Shown: positions 1-8,914 of the stretch, in pieces | How positions within the stretch are numbered: position 1 is the stretch's first letter | Layout: every line of letters begins with the position of its first letter | Assembly: GCA_004299145.1 (NCBI GenBank) | Contig: SCQD01000074.1 | Location: 1 to 55,017, forward strand | Reading direction: 5' to 3' | Length of the DNA: 55,017 bases | Origin: Methylococcaceae bacterium | GTDB lineage: Bacteria > Pseudomonadota > Gammaproteobacteria > Methylococcales > Methylococcaceae | Notes under the pieces: model-generated | Told to the model about the DNA's origin: nothing | Databases searched by the model: none | The model's input: the letters and a program-made list of their open reading frames with translations, nothing else | Program-made: the position numbers and the translations under genes

Positions 1-16
1 TCGTTGTAAGCTTCAT
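1..16 (-). CDS. Start of a gene downstream of the hydrogenase large subunit (partial)
   Basis: Only the first five codons (Met-Lys-Leu-Thr-Thr) lie in the window. An ATG at 16-14 on the minus strand is preceded by an AGGAG-type ribosome binding site at a good distance, so this is probably a real start about 110 bases after the hyaB stop. In comparable loci the next gene is a cytochrome b subunit or a maturation protein, but five residues cannot tell which. Confidence 0.35.
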
Positions 17-124
17 GGTGACTTCTCCTCTGCCTGTTTCAAGTGGTGGTTAACTTCTCCCACTTTGGCACATCGCGATGCCGTTTGGGGAGGGGAGGAG
101 TCCATGCCATTATCCTATGGACGC

Positions 125-1912
125 CTATCTCACCTGCACCCGCAACAACTCTTTGCCGTCCTGGTCCATCACGTGGGTGGAACAGGCCAGACAGGGATCG
201 AAGCTGTGCAGGGTGCGCAGGATTTCCAGCGGCTCGTCCGGCTTGGCGACTTTGGTATTCATCAACGCCGCTTCGAACGCGCCGATGTTGCCCTTGGGAT
301 CGCGCGGCGAGCCGTTCCAGGTGGTCGGCACGATGCACTGGTAGTTGTCGATCTTGCCGTCCTTGACCTTCACCCAGTGGCCCAGCGCGCCGCGCGGCGC
401 TTCCGTGGTGCCGACGCCCTTGGCTTCCTTGGGCCAGGTGCTGGGTTCCCACTTGGTGACGTTGGCCGTGGCCAAATCGCCGGCCTTGAGGTTTTTCACC
501 AGTTTGTCCTGGAAGTGTTTCATCTGGTGGGCGCAATACTGGGCTTCCAGCCCGCGCGCGGCGGTGCGGCCCAGGGTGGAGAACAGCGCCGTCACCGGCA
601 GGCCCAACTCGCCCAGCAGCTGATCCACCGGTTCCTTGATGGCCGGCATGCCTTTGGCGTAACCGATGATGTAGCGCGCCAGCGGTCCCACTTCCATGGC
701 GTGGCCTTTCCAGCGCGGCGCTTTGATCCAGGAATACTTGGCGCTTTCGTCCAGGTTTTCGATGTGGGTTTTCGTGCCCTTGGTTTTATGGCCCAGCATG
801 AAGCGCGGCTCGGTGACGCCGTCGTAGGGGTGCAAGCCGGCGTCCGGGTTGTCGTAGTGATACCAGGAGTGCGTGACGAATTCCTGGATTTGCGTGGGGT
901 CGCGCAAATCCACTTCGTGCACTTCGTTGAGGTTGCCGCCGATGATGGCCCCGCGCGGCAGGATCAGATTGCCGGCGGAAGTGTCGTTGGCTTTTTCCGG
1001 GATGTCGCCGTAGCTCAACACGTTGCTGGCGGATAGCCCGCCGCCGTACAGCCAGTCTTTGTAGAAAGAGGCGATGGCCTTCAAGTCGGGCAGGTAGACC
1101 TGTTCGATGAACTGAATGGTGCGGTCGATGATGGACGACACCAGATTGAGCCGTTCCATGTTGACCGCGCCGCCGGCCCCATCCAGGTTGACGGCGCAGG
1201 GCACGCCGCCCACCAGCCAGTTGGGGTGGGGGTTTTTGCCGCCGTAGATGGCGTGAATTTTCATGATGTCTTTCTGGAAATCCAACGCTTCCAGATAATG
1301 GGCCACGGCCATCAGATTGGCTTCCGGCGGCAATTTATAAGCCGGATTGCCCCAATAGCCGTTGCTGAACGGTCCCAGTTGGCCGCTTTCCACGAACTTT
1401 TTCAGGCGCGAGGCGATGTCCTGGAAATAACCGGGCGAAGAATTGGGCCAGGGCGAAATGCTCTGCGCCAAAGCCGAGGTCGCCTTGGCATCGGCCTTGA
1501 GCGCGCTGACCACGTCCACCCAGTCCAGAGCGTGCAGGTGGTAAAAATGCACCAGGTGATCCTGCGCTTGCAGCGTCAACTGCATGATGTTGCGGATGCT
1601 GTTGGCGTTCTCGGGAATCTGGATGCCCAGCGCGTCTTCCACCGCCCGCACCGAAGTGAGGGCGTGGGTGCCGGTGCAGACGCCGCAGATCCTCTCCGTG
1701 AAAGCCCAGGCGTCGCGCGGATCGCGGCCCTTGAGAATGATCTCCAGGCCGCGCCACATGGTGCCGCTGGACACCGCGTTGCGGATGATATTGTCGTCGT
1801 CGATATTGACCTCGCAGCGCAGGTGGCCTTCGATGCGGGTTACCGGGTCCACCACGATGCGCTTGCCGGCGTCGTTGAGGGTAAAACCGTTGGGGGTTTG
1901 AATGACGGTCAT
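125..1912 (-). CDS. hyaB: NiFe hydrogenase large subunit (group 1, HyaB/HupL/HoxG type)
   Basis: Catalytic subunit of a membrane-bound uptake hydrogenase, 595 residues, the usual length. The nickel site is formed by two cysteine pairs, both visible: [10 protein letters not shown] (Cys76, Cys79) near the N-terminus and DPCLACSTH (Cys574, Cys577) near the C-terminus. Fifteen residues follow His580. In this family that tail is removed by a specific protease after nickel insertion, so the encoded protein is a precursor. The gene follows the small-subunit gene on the minus strand, about 250 bases away across a cluster of palindromic repeats. The protein has no signal peptide of its own, and family members are exported by riding on the Tat signal of the small subunit. 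The symbol is by analogy and hupL or hoxG would fit equally. The family assignment is very secure. Confidence 0.97.
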   Translation of the reverse strand: MTVIQTPNGFTLNDAGKRIVVDPVTRIEGHLRCEVNIDDDNIIRNAVSSGTMWRGLEIILKGRDPRDAWAFTERICGVCTGTHALTSVRAVEDALGIQIPENANSIRNIMQLTLQAQDHLVHFYHLHALDWVDVVSALKADAKATSALAQSISPWPNSSPGYFQDIASRLKKFVESGQLGPFSNGYWGNPAYKLPPEANLMAVAHYLEALDFQKDIMKIHAIYGGKNPHPNWLVGGVPCAVNLDGAGGAVNMERLNLVSSIIDRTIQFIEQVYLPDLKAIASFYKDWLYGGGLSASNVLSYGDIPEKANDTSAGNLILPRGAIIGGNLNEVHEVDLRDPTQIQEFVTHSWYHYDNPDAGLHPYDGVTEPRFMLGHKTKGTKTHIENLDESAKYSWIKAPRWKGHAMEVGPLARYIIGYAKGMPAIKEPVDQLLGELGLPVTALFSTLGRTAARGLEAQYCAHQMKHFQDKLVKNLKAGDLATANVTKWEPSTWPKEAKGVGTTEAPRGALGHWVKVKDGKIDNYQCIVPTTWNGSPRDPKGNIGAFEAALMNTKVAKPDEPLEILRTLHSFDPCLACSTHVMDQDGKELLRVQVR

Positions 1913-1953
1913 GCTTGTACCTTAATTAGTCTTGTTTTTTTCTCGTTCAGCTC

Positions 1954-2155
1954 GTTCCCAAGCTCTGGCTTGGGAACGCTGTCCGGGAAGCTCCGGCTTC
2001 CCGTTCCCGCACTGGAAGCCGGAGCTTTCAAGGCCGGGTTCCCAACCTGGAGGTTGGGAACCAGCAGAGTACGGGACGCGGAGCGTCCCCAGCTGCATTC
2101 AAGAAGCCTTAGTTATTCCGCTTCGCGGCGGCTTTCCCACGCGGAGCGTGGGAAC
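1954..2155. repeat. Cluster of palindromic repeats between hyaA and hyaB
   Basis: A mosaic of short near-perfect palindromes fills the gap: one of the GTTCCCAAGC/GCTTGGGAAC type at 1954-1977, GGGAAGC/GCTTCCC at 1985-2002, GGTTCCCAACC/GGTTGGGAACC at 2037-2062, GGGACGC/GCGTCCC at 2073-2089, one copy of the 36-bp unit at 2100-2135, and TTCCCACGC/GCGTGGGAA at 2134-2155. All belong to families that recur elsewhere in the window (14.0, 20.3, 26.3, 35.5 and 39.5 kb). They resemble REP/BIME elements. Sitting inside a two-gene operon, they could stabilise or attenuate the transcript. Confidence 0.85.
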
Positions 2156-2166
2156 GATCATGTCTG

Positions 2167-3237
2167 CTACAGCGTTTTTTCCGGTTTTTTCAACGCCGAA
2201 GCCGCCGCGTGCGCCGCGATGGCGGCGCCCACCGCGCCGGCAGCCGCCAACCCCACCGTGTCGGCGTTGCTTTCCACGCCGAACACGTTGAGGCCGGTGA
2301 CGCGGTCGTAAAACGAGCCCTTGTCCCAGAAATTCTCTTCCGAGCAGCCAAGGCAGCCGTGACCGGACTGGATGGGGTAGGACGTGCCATCGTTCCAGCG
2401 CACGGTGGAACAGGCGTTGTAAGTGGTCGGGCCTTTGCAGCCCACTTTGTACAAGCAATAGCCTTGGCGCGCGCCGGCGTCGTCCCAGTGTTCGACGAAC
2501 TGGCCTGCGTCGAAATGGGCGCGGCGGTAACACTTGTCGTGGATGCGCTGGCCGTAGAACATTTTCGGCCGGCCCTGGGCGTCCAGTTCCGGCAGCTTGT
2601 CGAAGGTGAGCATGTAGGTGATGACGCCGGTCATCACTTCGGCGATGGGCGGACAGCCCGGCACTTTGATGATGGGCTTGTCGGTGATGACTTTGTGGAT
2701 AGGCGTGGCGCGGGTGGGATTGGGCTTGGCGGCCTGTACGCAGCCGTTCGAGGCGCAGGAGCCCCAGGCGATCACCGCCGCCGCGTCTTTGGCGGCGTAG
2801 CGCAGTTGCTCCACAAACGGCTTGCCGCCGACGATGCAGAACATGCCGTCTTCGTTGAGCGGCGGATTGCCTTCCACCGCAAGGATGTAGCGGCCTTTGT
2901 ATTTTTTGATGGTGTTTTCCAGCGCCGCCTCCGCCTGATGGCCGGCGGCGGCCATCAGCGTGTCGTCGTAGTCCAGCGACAGCATGGACAGCACCACGTC
3001 TTTGGCCAGCGGATGGGCCGAGCGGATAAAGGATTCGGAACAACAGGTGCACTCCAGGCCGTGCAGCCACAGCACCGGCGTGCGCGGCTTGGTTTCCATG
3101 GCATGGGCGATTTGCCCGGTGAAGGCAGGCCCCAGCGCCATGGCCGAGGCGGTCAGACTGCAATATTTCAGAAAACTGCGCCGGGTGATGCCCTGGCGGC
3201 GCATCACCGCATAAAACGTATCGGACGTATCGCTCAT
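2167..3237 (-). CDS. hyaA: NiFe hydrogenase small subunit, O2-tolerant type (HyaA/HupS/HoxK)
   Basis: Electron-transfer subunit of the membrane-bound hydrogenase, 356 residues from the ATG at 3237. That start has a strong GGGGGAGG site upstream, and the longer open frame before it is not needed. A twin-arginine signal (TRRSFLK, residues 18-24) is followed by a likely cleavage after Ala46. Counting from there, the mature protein has cysteines at 17, 19, 20, 115, 120 and 149. Cys19 and Cys120 are the two extra proximal-cluster cysteines that distinguish O2-tolerant enzymes with a [4Fe-3S] centre, where standard enzymes have glycine. The C-terminus carries an Ala/Gly-rich hydrophobic segment that would anchor the complex in the membrane. 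The gene is first in the operon, ahead of hyaB, and a possible sigma-54 promoter lies upstream. Confidence 0.97.
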   Translation of the reverse strand: MSDTSDTFYAVMRRQGITRRSFLKYCSLTASAMALGPAFTGQIAHAMETKPRTPVLWLHGLECTCCSESFIRSAHPLAKDVVLSMLSLDYDDTLMAAAGHQAEAALENTIKKYKGRYILAVEGNPPLNEDGMFCIVGGKPFVEQLRYAAKDAAAVIAWGSCASNGCVQAAKPNPTRATPIHKVITDKPIIKVPGCPPIAEVMTGVITYMLTFDKLPELDAQGRPKMFYGQRIHDKCYRRAHFDAGQFVEHWDDAGARQGYCLYKVGCKGPTTYNACSTVRWNDGTSYPIQSGHGCLGCSEENFWDKGSFYDRVTGLNVFGVESNADTVGLAAAGAVGAAIAAHAAASALKKPEKTL

Positions 3238-3290
3238 CCTCCCCCCTGTTGTCGTGGTTATTCCGGCCGAACCGGTCAAGGGGCGGGACA

Positions 3291-3306
3291 AACAAAGAAC
3301 ATGCCA
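3291..3306 (-). promoter_or_regulatory. Possible sigma-54 promoter of the hydrogenase operon
   Basis: On the minus strand TGGCATG, four bases, then TTGTT resembles the -24/-12 consensus TGGCAC-N5-TTGCW with one mismatch in each half. It lies about 55 bases before the hyaA start. Uptake hydrogenase operons are often driven by sigma-54 with a HoxA/HupR activator, so position and type fit. It is a single motif found by eye. Confidence 0.35.
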
Positions 3307-3378
3307 GGCATGGCCTTGCCATTCACAAGGGATTTGGCGGAAAAAACGTGTACGGATGATGACAATGTCGCTTTCTGC

Positions 3379-3392
3379 GTCGCATATGCGAC
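3379..3392. promoter_or_regulatory. Perfect 14-bp palindrome between hyaA and degQ
   Basis: GTCGCATATGCGAC is a perfect inverted repeat about 16 bases upstream of the proposed degQ -35 box and about 140 bases upstream of the hyaA start. It could be an operator for either divergent gene. No regulator is identified. Confidence 0.3.
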
Positions 3393-3407
3393 ACAAGCGG
3401 AGCGCCC

Positions 3408-3436
3408 TTGGTTCCGACTTCGGCCGTCCCTATAAT
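3408..3436 (+). promoter_or_regulatory. Sigma-70 type promoter of degQ
   Basis: TTGGTT at 3408-3413, a 17-base spacer and a perfect TATAAT at 3431-3436. Transcription would begin near 3443, leaving a leader of about 85 bases before the degQ start. Confidence 0.6.
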
Positions 3437-3527
3437 GTGGATCATGCACTCCGCCCGCCGCTGCACGGCGGTGCTGCCGCGCTGCGGGCCGGAACCACTA
3501 TTGCAATTTTCTCACTGGGAGACAGAC

Positions 3528-4898
3528 ATGCTGGCAACTCTTCAGCCAACCGGACGCTGGACCAAGATTATCCTGACTGCTTTACTGGCCTCGACGCTGG
3601 CGACGGCGCACGCCGCCTGGCCGGAAAGCGTGGACGGCGCCCCCCTGCCCAGCCTGGCGCCCATGCTTAAGCGCGCCATGCCGGCGGTGGTGAACATTTC
3701 CACCAAAACGGAAATCGAAGTCGCCCAGCACCCCTTGATGCGCGATCCGTTTTTCCGCCATTTTTTCGAACTGCCCAACCAGCCGCTCAAGCGCAAGACT
3801 TCCAGCCTGGGCTCCGGCGTCATCATCAACGCCGCCAAAGGTTATTTGATCACCAACAATCACGTGATCGACAAGGCCGACGAAATCACCGTCAAGCTGC
3901 AGGATGGCCGTTTATTGCCGGCCAAGCTGGTCGGGGCGGACCCGGAATCGGATCTGGCGGTCATCCAGGTGGAAGCCAACAACCTGACGGAATTGCCTTT
4001 TGCCAATTCCGATCAGCTCAACGTCGGTGATTTTGTCGTCGCCATCGGCAATCCTTTCGGCCTGGGGCAAACCGTCACCTCCGGCATCGTCAGCGCCCTG
4101 GGGCGCTCGGGCCTCGGCATCGAGGGCTACGAAGACTTCATCCAGACCGACGCCTCCATCAACCCCGGCAACTCCGGCGGCGCTCTGGTGAACCTGCGCG
4201 GCGAACTGATCGGCGTCAACACCGCCATACTCGCGCCCAACGGCGGCAACGTGGGCATAGGCTTCGCCATCCCCATCAACATGGTGGCCGGCATCATGGA
4301 CTCGCTGATTAAGCACGGCGAAATCCGCCGCGGCCTGATGGGCGTCATGGTGCAGGACATCACCCCGGATCTGGCGCAGGCGTTTGGTTTGCAGCAAACC
4401 CAGGGCGCCGTGATTTCCCACGTGCAGCCCGACTCGCCCGCCGCCAAAGCCGGCCTGGAACAAGGCGACGTGGTCATCGCCATCAATGGCCGGGCGGCCA
4501 AAAACGGCATGGACGTGCGCAACGTGGTGGGCATGTCGCAAATCGGCGACGAGCTGGAAATCGAGTTGATCCGCCACGGCGACACCATGACCCGCACCGT
4601 CACCATCGCCAAACCGAAAAAAATCAGCGAAGACGGGCGCAAGATCCACCCCAAACTGGCGGGCACCGTATTGGCGCCGGTCGCGGCGCGCGACGGCAGC
4701 CAGGGAGTGGTGATAGAAAAGCTCAATACCTCCGCATTGGCGGCGGTGGCCGGGTTACGGCCGGGTGACGTGATCGTCGCCGCCAACCGGCAGCGCGTCA
4801 ACGATCTGGACGACTTGGCGGCAGCGGCGCGTTCAGGCAAAGAGTTGTTGCTGAATATTCAGCGCGGCGGCAACAGCTTTTTCCTCGTTTTGCGCTGA
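3528..4898 (+). CDS. degQ: Periplasmic serine endoprotease, DegP/DegQ (HtrA) family
   Basis: Periplasmic protease that degrades misfolded envelope proteins. The ATG at 3528 is chosen because a GGGAGA site precedes it and a clean signal peptide follows (hydrophobic core, then AHA-A), giving 456 residues. An in-frame start at 3408 would add a non-signal stretch. The trypsin-like triad is visible as His112 (NNHVID), Asp142 (ESDLAV) and Ser216 (GNSGG). Two PDZ domains follow, the first around residues 255-345 and the second over the last 90 residues. DegQ and DegP are hard to separate by eye. The name DegQ is chosen because the loop after the N-terminal strand is short. The next gene begins 10 bases after the stop. 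Confidence 0.93.
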   Translation: MLATLQPTGRWTKIILTALLASTLATAHAAWPESVDGAPLPSLAPMLKRAMPAVVNISTKTEIEVAQHPLMRDPFFRHFFELPNQPLKRKTSSLGSGVIINAAKGYLITNNHVIDKADEITVKLQDGRLLPAKLVGADPESDLAVIQVEANNLTELPFANSDQLNVGDFVVAIGNPFGLGQTVTSGIVSALGRSGLGIEGYEDFIQTDASINPGNSGGALVNLRGELIGVNTAILAPNGGNVGIGFAIPINMVAGIMDSLIKHGEIRRGLMGVMVQDITPDLAQAFGLQQTQGAVISHVQPDSPAAKAGLEQGDVVIAINGRAAKNGMDVRNVVGMSQIGDELEIELIRHGDTMTRTVTIAKPKKISEDGRKIHPKLAGTVLAPVAARDGSQGVVIEKLNTSALAAVAGLRPGDVIVAANRQRVNDLDDLAAAARSGKELLLNIQRGGNSFFLVLR

Positions 4899-4908
4899 TG
4901 CTGCCGTC

Positions 4909-5256
4909 ATGAGACCGCGCGCCATTTCCCTGCTGTGCATTTTGCTGACCATCTGGGAATCATCCATGCTGCTGTGGGCGTTGTCGCTGTTTATCCACGT
5001 ATCCGACAAAGCGGAGGTGTTTTTTTTGCTCAGCAGCCTGGGCGTGCTGTTGTCGCTGGGCGGGCTGTGGCTGATGCGGCGCTGGGGGGTTTATTTGTTT
5101 CTCGCCCTGTGGGTTATCTCCTTGTTTACCCAATACTCCGCCTTTAACCTGGCGGAAAACCACCTGACGTCCACTTTCAACTGGCTGATGCTGGCGATTT
5201 ATCTGATCGTGATACTGCCGTATTGGAAATTATTCGGCCTGCCGCGTCAGGGCTAA
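4909..5256 (+). CDS. Small integral membrane protein, unknown function
   Basis: A 115-residue hydrophobic protein that I do not recognise. Three to four membrane-spanning segments are apparent (about residues 5-28, 36-55, 60-82 and 90-108), separated by very short loops. It begins 10 bases after the protease stop on the same strand, so it is probably co-transcribed and may sit in the inner membrane with an envelope-related role. The start lacks a strong ribosome binding site, which is compatible with translational coupling. Confidence 0.7.
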   Translation: MRPRAISLLCILLTIWESSMLLWALSLFIHVSDKAEVFFLLSSLGVLLSLGGLWLMRRWGVYLFLALWVISLFTQYSAFNLAENHLTSTFNWLMLAIYLIVILPYWKLFGLPRQG

Positions 5257-5302
5257 GCGGATGATCTGGCATTGTCGTTCCAGCCAATTACGGACGAAAA
5301 AA

Positions 5303-6034
5303 TCAAGGCAGGTGCTCACTCAACGGCTGGAATTCTTCCCCGGAAAAAAACCGCATGGATACTGGTGCTTGAAATACCAACCGGCATAACAGGCGAAACT
5401 GGATCGGCGCGTTTGGATTGATGCGAGCGACAGTCAAGCGCCATTCCACCTCTGCTTCCAGCAAACGGTGAAAATCAACAGTCAGATAACGTGGGCAATA
5501 CCCCACGTTAAGGTGGTCGTCGGTATGCAGGACAATGGCATAGCTATCCGCCGGGTTAGCCGGGTCGGGCACCAATCCCAACAGTTCACCTTCACTAAGG
5601 TGCCTGATTCGTTCCAATGATTCGGGGGGTACGTAACGCAAACCGTGGCTGAAGAAATACAACTCATATTCTCCCGATGCATTGGTCTCCGGTCGCGGAA
5701 AAACCTCCAGCAAATCGGTGCCGCGTGCACCGCCTGAGCGGGCCAGCAACAGTAAAGGATCATTCGGATCGGCTTCCAGCCCCAACCAGTGCAAATAGTC
5801 CTGATATTCCGGCCTGGATTTTGCCAACAGACGGTTGGCAAACAAAGGAAACAGTGCAGGGGAAACGTAGGATTTGCTCAAGTCCGTCATGCGGCCAAAC
5901 GGCACAAAGCGCGCTGATTTTTTTGCGCCATGGGTATAGTCGAAGCAATATAGGCCATTGCGGTGGCTGAGCCGTCCTACCGGCAGCCAGCTTCGTGTTT
6001 CCGGGTCTTGCCAGGCAACATATAGCGTATTCAT
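5303..6034 (-). CDS. HIRAN-domain protein with a HipA-N-like N-terminal half
   Basis: A 243-residue soluble protein. Residues about 123-205 look like a HIRAN domain, with the pattern GLVPDPANPADSYAI followed by VGYCPRYL (157-166 and 177-184 region). HIRAN is a small beta fold that in eukaryotic HLTF binds 3' DNA ends and that often stands alone in bacteria. Residues 1-110 resemble the N-terminal subdomain of HipA kinases: a VGRLSHRNG strand-turn, then FDY, PFGRM, LFPLFANRLL and ARSGG. The start overlaps the stop of the upstream kinase gene by four bases (ATGA), so the two are translationally coupled. In the HipBST toxin-antitoxin system the HipA N-terminal subdomain is likewise a separate protein (HipS) that restrains the kinase. 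By analogy this protein could be the partner or antitoxin of the kinase. That role is inference, and the HIRAN call is moderately secure. Confidence 0.7.
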   Translation of the reverse strand: MNTLYVAWQDPETRSWLPVGRLSHRNGLYCFDYTHGAKKSARFVPFGRMTDLSKSYVSPALFPLFANRLLAKSRPEYQDYLHWLGLEADPNDPLLLLARSGGARGTDLLEVFPRPETNASGEYELYFFSHGLRYVPPESLERIRHLSEGELLGLVPDPANPADSYAIVLHTDDHLNVGYCPRYLTVDFHRLLEAEVEWRLTVARINPNAPIQFRLLCRLVFQAPVSMRFFSGEEFQPLSEHLP

Positions 6035-6939
6035 GTCAGTTCTTTGGCGAGCGCCAACAAGCGATTGCGGTTTAAGTCCAAAACTTTTAATGCAAATTCA
6101 GCAGCTGTTTCGGATATTTCGTCGGTGGGGATTTGCGCAAAAATTCGTGCGCAATCGGGTAATGTAACGTTTTGCAGTTGATCAAGCCAGGTTCGCGCTG
6201 CCTGTTTGTGCAATTGCGCTGCGTGAGTAAACGCATCCAGTGTACCCAGTGGTTTTTGACACCTAGAGTTCAAGTAAAGCGCGGAACGGGCCTTACCCAC
6301 GTATTGCTCGACGGAGCGACCGCAATCTCTGGTCGTCAGGCGTTCTTTCCGGTTCGCTTCGGTTTCGTGACAACCCAAGGATGAAGCATGATCAAAAGTC
6401 GGCGCCAAATGAATCTTTCCATCTGCTGTAAGAATCAACCCCCAATTTTCGTGGTGCCTATCGCTATTACCAATCCAAGCGTCAAGCATTAGATACCCCA
6501 CAAACACATCAAAAGCGTCATTGGTTTGGACTAAGGGCTGCCAAGCTAAAGGCAAACCGACGATGGGCGATTCCATCAAGGCCGCCGCACGCATTACCGT
6601 GTGTTGATTCACGCCTCGTCGTGCGTCGCTCGGGTAATTCGTATAAACCCTACCCAGCAGTTCGTTGCCCAAAATAAGCCGCCCATGTTCCGGCACCATA
6701 CTTGGGCTAACGACGCCTCGTTGTTCTCGCCACACCGCAAAATTGTAATGAGCATGGGGCAGCGCCAACAACTGACAAAGCTCGCAGGCCACTTTTTCCG
6801 ACCAGTTTTCCCCTGTAGTTGGTCGCCCTTGTTTGAACAAGCAAGGAATATCGTCCTGCGTATACCAAAACTTGGCTTTGGTTCCTAATTGTTCCGGTAA
6901 ATCAGGGGCATCATCCGGCAATTGGACTATCGAATACAT
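6031..6939 (-). CDS. HipA-like serine/threonine kinase, split type
   Basis: A 302-residue protein with the core of a HipA-type kinase but without the usual N-terminal HipA domain. Visible motifs are a lysine in the nucleotide pocket (LFK, Lys36), a following glutamate (WSEKVA, Glu48), the catalytic loop GNSDRHHENW (Asp160, Asn165) and the metal-binding FDHASS (Asp183), so it should be an active kinase. It starts 47 bases after the typA stop on the same strand and overlaps the HIRAN gene by four bases. No HipB-type helix-turn-helix gene is next to it. Known HipA and HipT kinases phosphorylate aminoacyl-tRNA synthetases and stop translation. The target here is unknown. Could be a toxin-antitoxin, stress or phage-defence module. 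Confidence 0.8.
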   Translation of the reverse strand: MYSIVQLPDDAPDLPEQLGTKAKFWYTQDDIPCLFKQGRPTTGENWSEKVACELCQLLALPHAHYNFAVWREQRGVVSPSMVPEHGRLILGNELLGRVYTNYPSDARRGVNQHTVMRAAALMESPIVGLPLAWQPLVQTNDAFDVFVGYLMLDAWIGNSDRHHENWGLILTADGKIHLAPTFDHASSLGCHETEANRKERLTTRDCGRSVEQYVGKARSALYLNSRCQKPLGTLDAFTHAAQLHKQAARTWLDQLQNVTLPDCARIFAQIPTDEISETAAEFALKVLDLNRNRLLALAKELT

Positions 6940-6986
6940 AGACTCAAAGGCGAAGAGATTTCGCTACGCTGCATCCAGGCTACAAA

Positions 6987-8807
6987 TTACTCCCCCGACG
7001 CCCGCGACGCTTTTTTGCGCTCGTGCTCCAGCAGCAGTTTTTTGCGGATGCGGATGTTTTTCGGCGTCACTTCCACCAGTTCATCGTCGTCGATGAATTC
7101 CAGCGCCTGTTCCAGCGTAAAGCGTATCGGCGGCGTCAGCGCGATGGCTTCGTCGCTGCCGGAGGCGCGCATATTGGTCAACTGCTTGGCCTTGGTGGGG
7201 TTTACCACCAAGTCGTTGTCGCGCGAATGGATGCCGACGATCATGCCCTCGTACACCTCGGTGCCGTGCTCGACGAACAAGCGGCCGCGCTCCTGCAGAT
7301 TGAACAGGCCGAAGCCCACCGCCGTGCCGGTCACCATGGAGATCAGCACGCCGTTGATGCGCTGGCCGATGTCGCCTTTTTTGGCCGGTGCGTATTTGTC
7401 GAACACGTGGTAGAGCAGCCCCGTGCCCGACGTGGCGGTGAGGAATTCGGTCTGAAAACCGATCAGGCCGCGTGACGGGATGATGTATTCCAGGCGCACC
7501 CGGCCTTTGCCGTCCGGCACCATGTTCTGCAAGTCGCCTTTGCGCTCGCCCATCTTTTCCATGATGGTGCCCTGGTGCTGCTCTTCCACTTCGATGGTGA
7601 CGAATTCGTAGGGCTCGCACGTCTGGCCGTCGATTTCCTTGACGATGACTTCCGGGCGCGACACCCCCAGCTCATAGCCTTCGCGGCGCATGGTTTCGAT
7701 GAGGATGGACAGGTGCAACTCGCCGCGCCCGGACACTTTGAATTTGTCGGGATCGGCGGTGTCCTCCACGCGCAAGGCCACGTTGTGCAGCAACTCGCGC
7801 TGCAAGCGGTCGCGAATCTGCCGGGTGGTGACGAACTTGCCTTCCTTGCCGGCGAACGGCGAGTTGTTGACCTGGAACGTCATGCTGATGGTGGGCTCGT
7901 CCACGGACAACGGCGGCAAAGCTTCGACGCAATCGGGCGAACAGACGGTGTCGGAAATCTCCAGCGCGTCGATGCCGGTAAAAGCGATGATGTCGCCGGC
8001 ATCGGCCTGCGGCACTTCCACCCGCTCCAGGCCTTTGAAGCCGAGGATTTGCAAAATTCTGGCGTTGCGCTGCTTGCCGTCGCGGCTGACCACGGTGACC
8101 GGCGTGTTGGTCTTGACGGTGCCGCGCTGGATGCGGCCGATGCCGATCACGCCGACGTAGGAGTTGTAGTCCAGGCTGCTGACCTGCATCTGGAAGCCGC
8201 CTTCCACGTTCACCGGCGGCGGCGACACGCGGTCGACGATGGTCTGGAACAGATAATCCATGTTGCCGTCGCGAATGTCCGGGTTGTCGCCGGCATAACC
8301 GTTCAACGCCGAGGCATAGACGACCGGAAAATCCAGCTGCTCTTCGGTGGCGCCCAGGTTGTCGAACAAGTCGAAGGTCTGGTCCAGCACCCAGGAAGCG
8401 CGCGCGCCGGGCCGGTCGATTTTGTTGATGACGACGATGGGCTTCAAGCCCAGCGCAAACGCTTTCTGGGTCACGAAACGGGTTTGCGGCATGGGGCCGT
8501 CGACCGCGTCCACCAGCAGCAGCACGCAATCCACCATGGACAGCACCCGCTCCACTTCGCCGCCGAAATCGGCGTGGCCCGGAGTGTCGACGATGTTGAT
8601 GTGGTAGCCGTTCCAGTCCAGCGCGGTGTTTTTGGCCAGGATGGTGATGCCGCGCTCTTTTTCCAGCGCGTTGGAATCCATGATGCGCTCTTCCACTTTG
8701 GCGTGCGCGGCGAACGTGCCGGATTGTTGCAGGAGTTTATCGACCAGCGTGGTCTTGCCGTGGTCCACGTGGGCGATGATGGCGATGTTGCGTAATTTTT
8801 CAATCAT
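6987..8807 (-). CDS. typA: Ribosome-associated translational GTPase TypA/BipA
   Basis: A GTPase of the elongation-factor family that binds the 70S ribosome and helps ribosome assembly and stress adaptation. The 606 residues match the family length. The G1 motif AHVDHGKTT, the G3 motif DTPGH and the G4 motif NKID are all present near the N-terminus. The later EF-G-like domains and the BipA-specific C-terminal domain are complete. A long perfect hairpin lies 22 bases upstream of the start. The gene is followed closely by the HipA-like kinase on the same strand. Confidence 0.97.
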   Translation of the reverse strand: MIEKLRNIAIIAHVDHGKTTLVDKLLQQSGTFAAHAKVEERIMDSNALEKERGITILAKNTALDWNGYHINIVDTPGHADFGGEVERVLSMVDCVLLLVDAVDGPMPQTRFVTQKAFALGLKPIVVINKIDRPGARASWVLDQTFDLFDNLGATEEQLDFPVVYASALNGYAGDNPDIRDGNMDYLFQTIVDRVSPPPVNVEGGFQMQVSSLDYNSYVGVIGIGRIQRGTVKTNTPVTVVSRDGKQRNARILQILGFKGLERVEVPQADAGDIIAFTGIDALEISDTVCSPDCVEALPPLSVDEPTISMTFQVNNSPFAGKEGKFVTTRQIRDRLQRELLHNVALRVEDTADPDKFKVSGRGELHLSILIETMRREGYELGVSRPEVIVKEIDGQTCEPYEFVTIEVEEQHQGTIMEKMGERKGDLQNMVPDGKGRVRLEYIIPSRGLIGFQTEFLTATSGTGLLYHVFDKYAPAKKGDIGQRINGVLISMVTGTAVGFGLFNLQERGRLFVEHGTEVYEGMIVGIHSRDNDLVVNPTKAKQLTNMRASGSDEAIALTPPIRFTLEQALEFIDDDELVEVTPKNIRIRKKLLLEHERKKASRASGE

Positions 8808-8828
8808 GAGGTACTTAAAAAGTGATAA

Positions 8829-8863
8829 CCCCTCAATCCGCTGCCGGTCAGCGGATTGAGGGG
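8829..8863 (-). terminator. Perfect 15-bp hairpin between the rhodanese gene and typA
   Basis: CCCCTCAATCCGCTG pairs perfectly with CAGCGGATTGAGGGG around a 5-base loop. On the minus strand it is followed, after eight bases, by a short T run. It most likely terminates the rhodanese transcript, but because it is only 22 bases from the typA start it would also sit in any read-through leader of typA. Confidence 0.65.
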
Positions 8864-8914
8864 CGTAAAGGGAGAAATCGACCGCCTATTTTAGCCTGCT
8901 TGGCGGGCCGGCGC

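Noticed and set aside
3238-3396. 53-residue extension of the hydrogenase small subunit
   Set aside because: It would put a non-signal stretch before the Tat motif, and the ATG at 3237 has a strong ribosome binding site.
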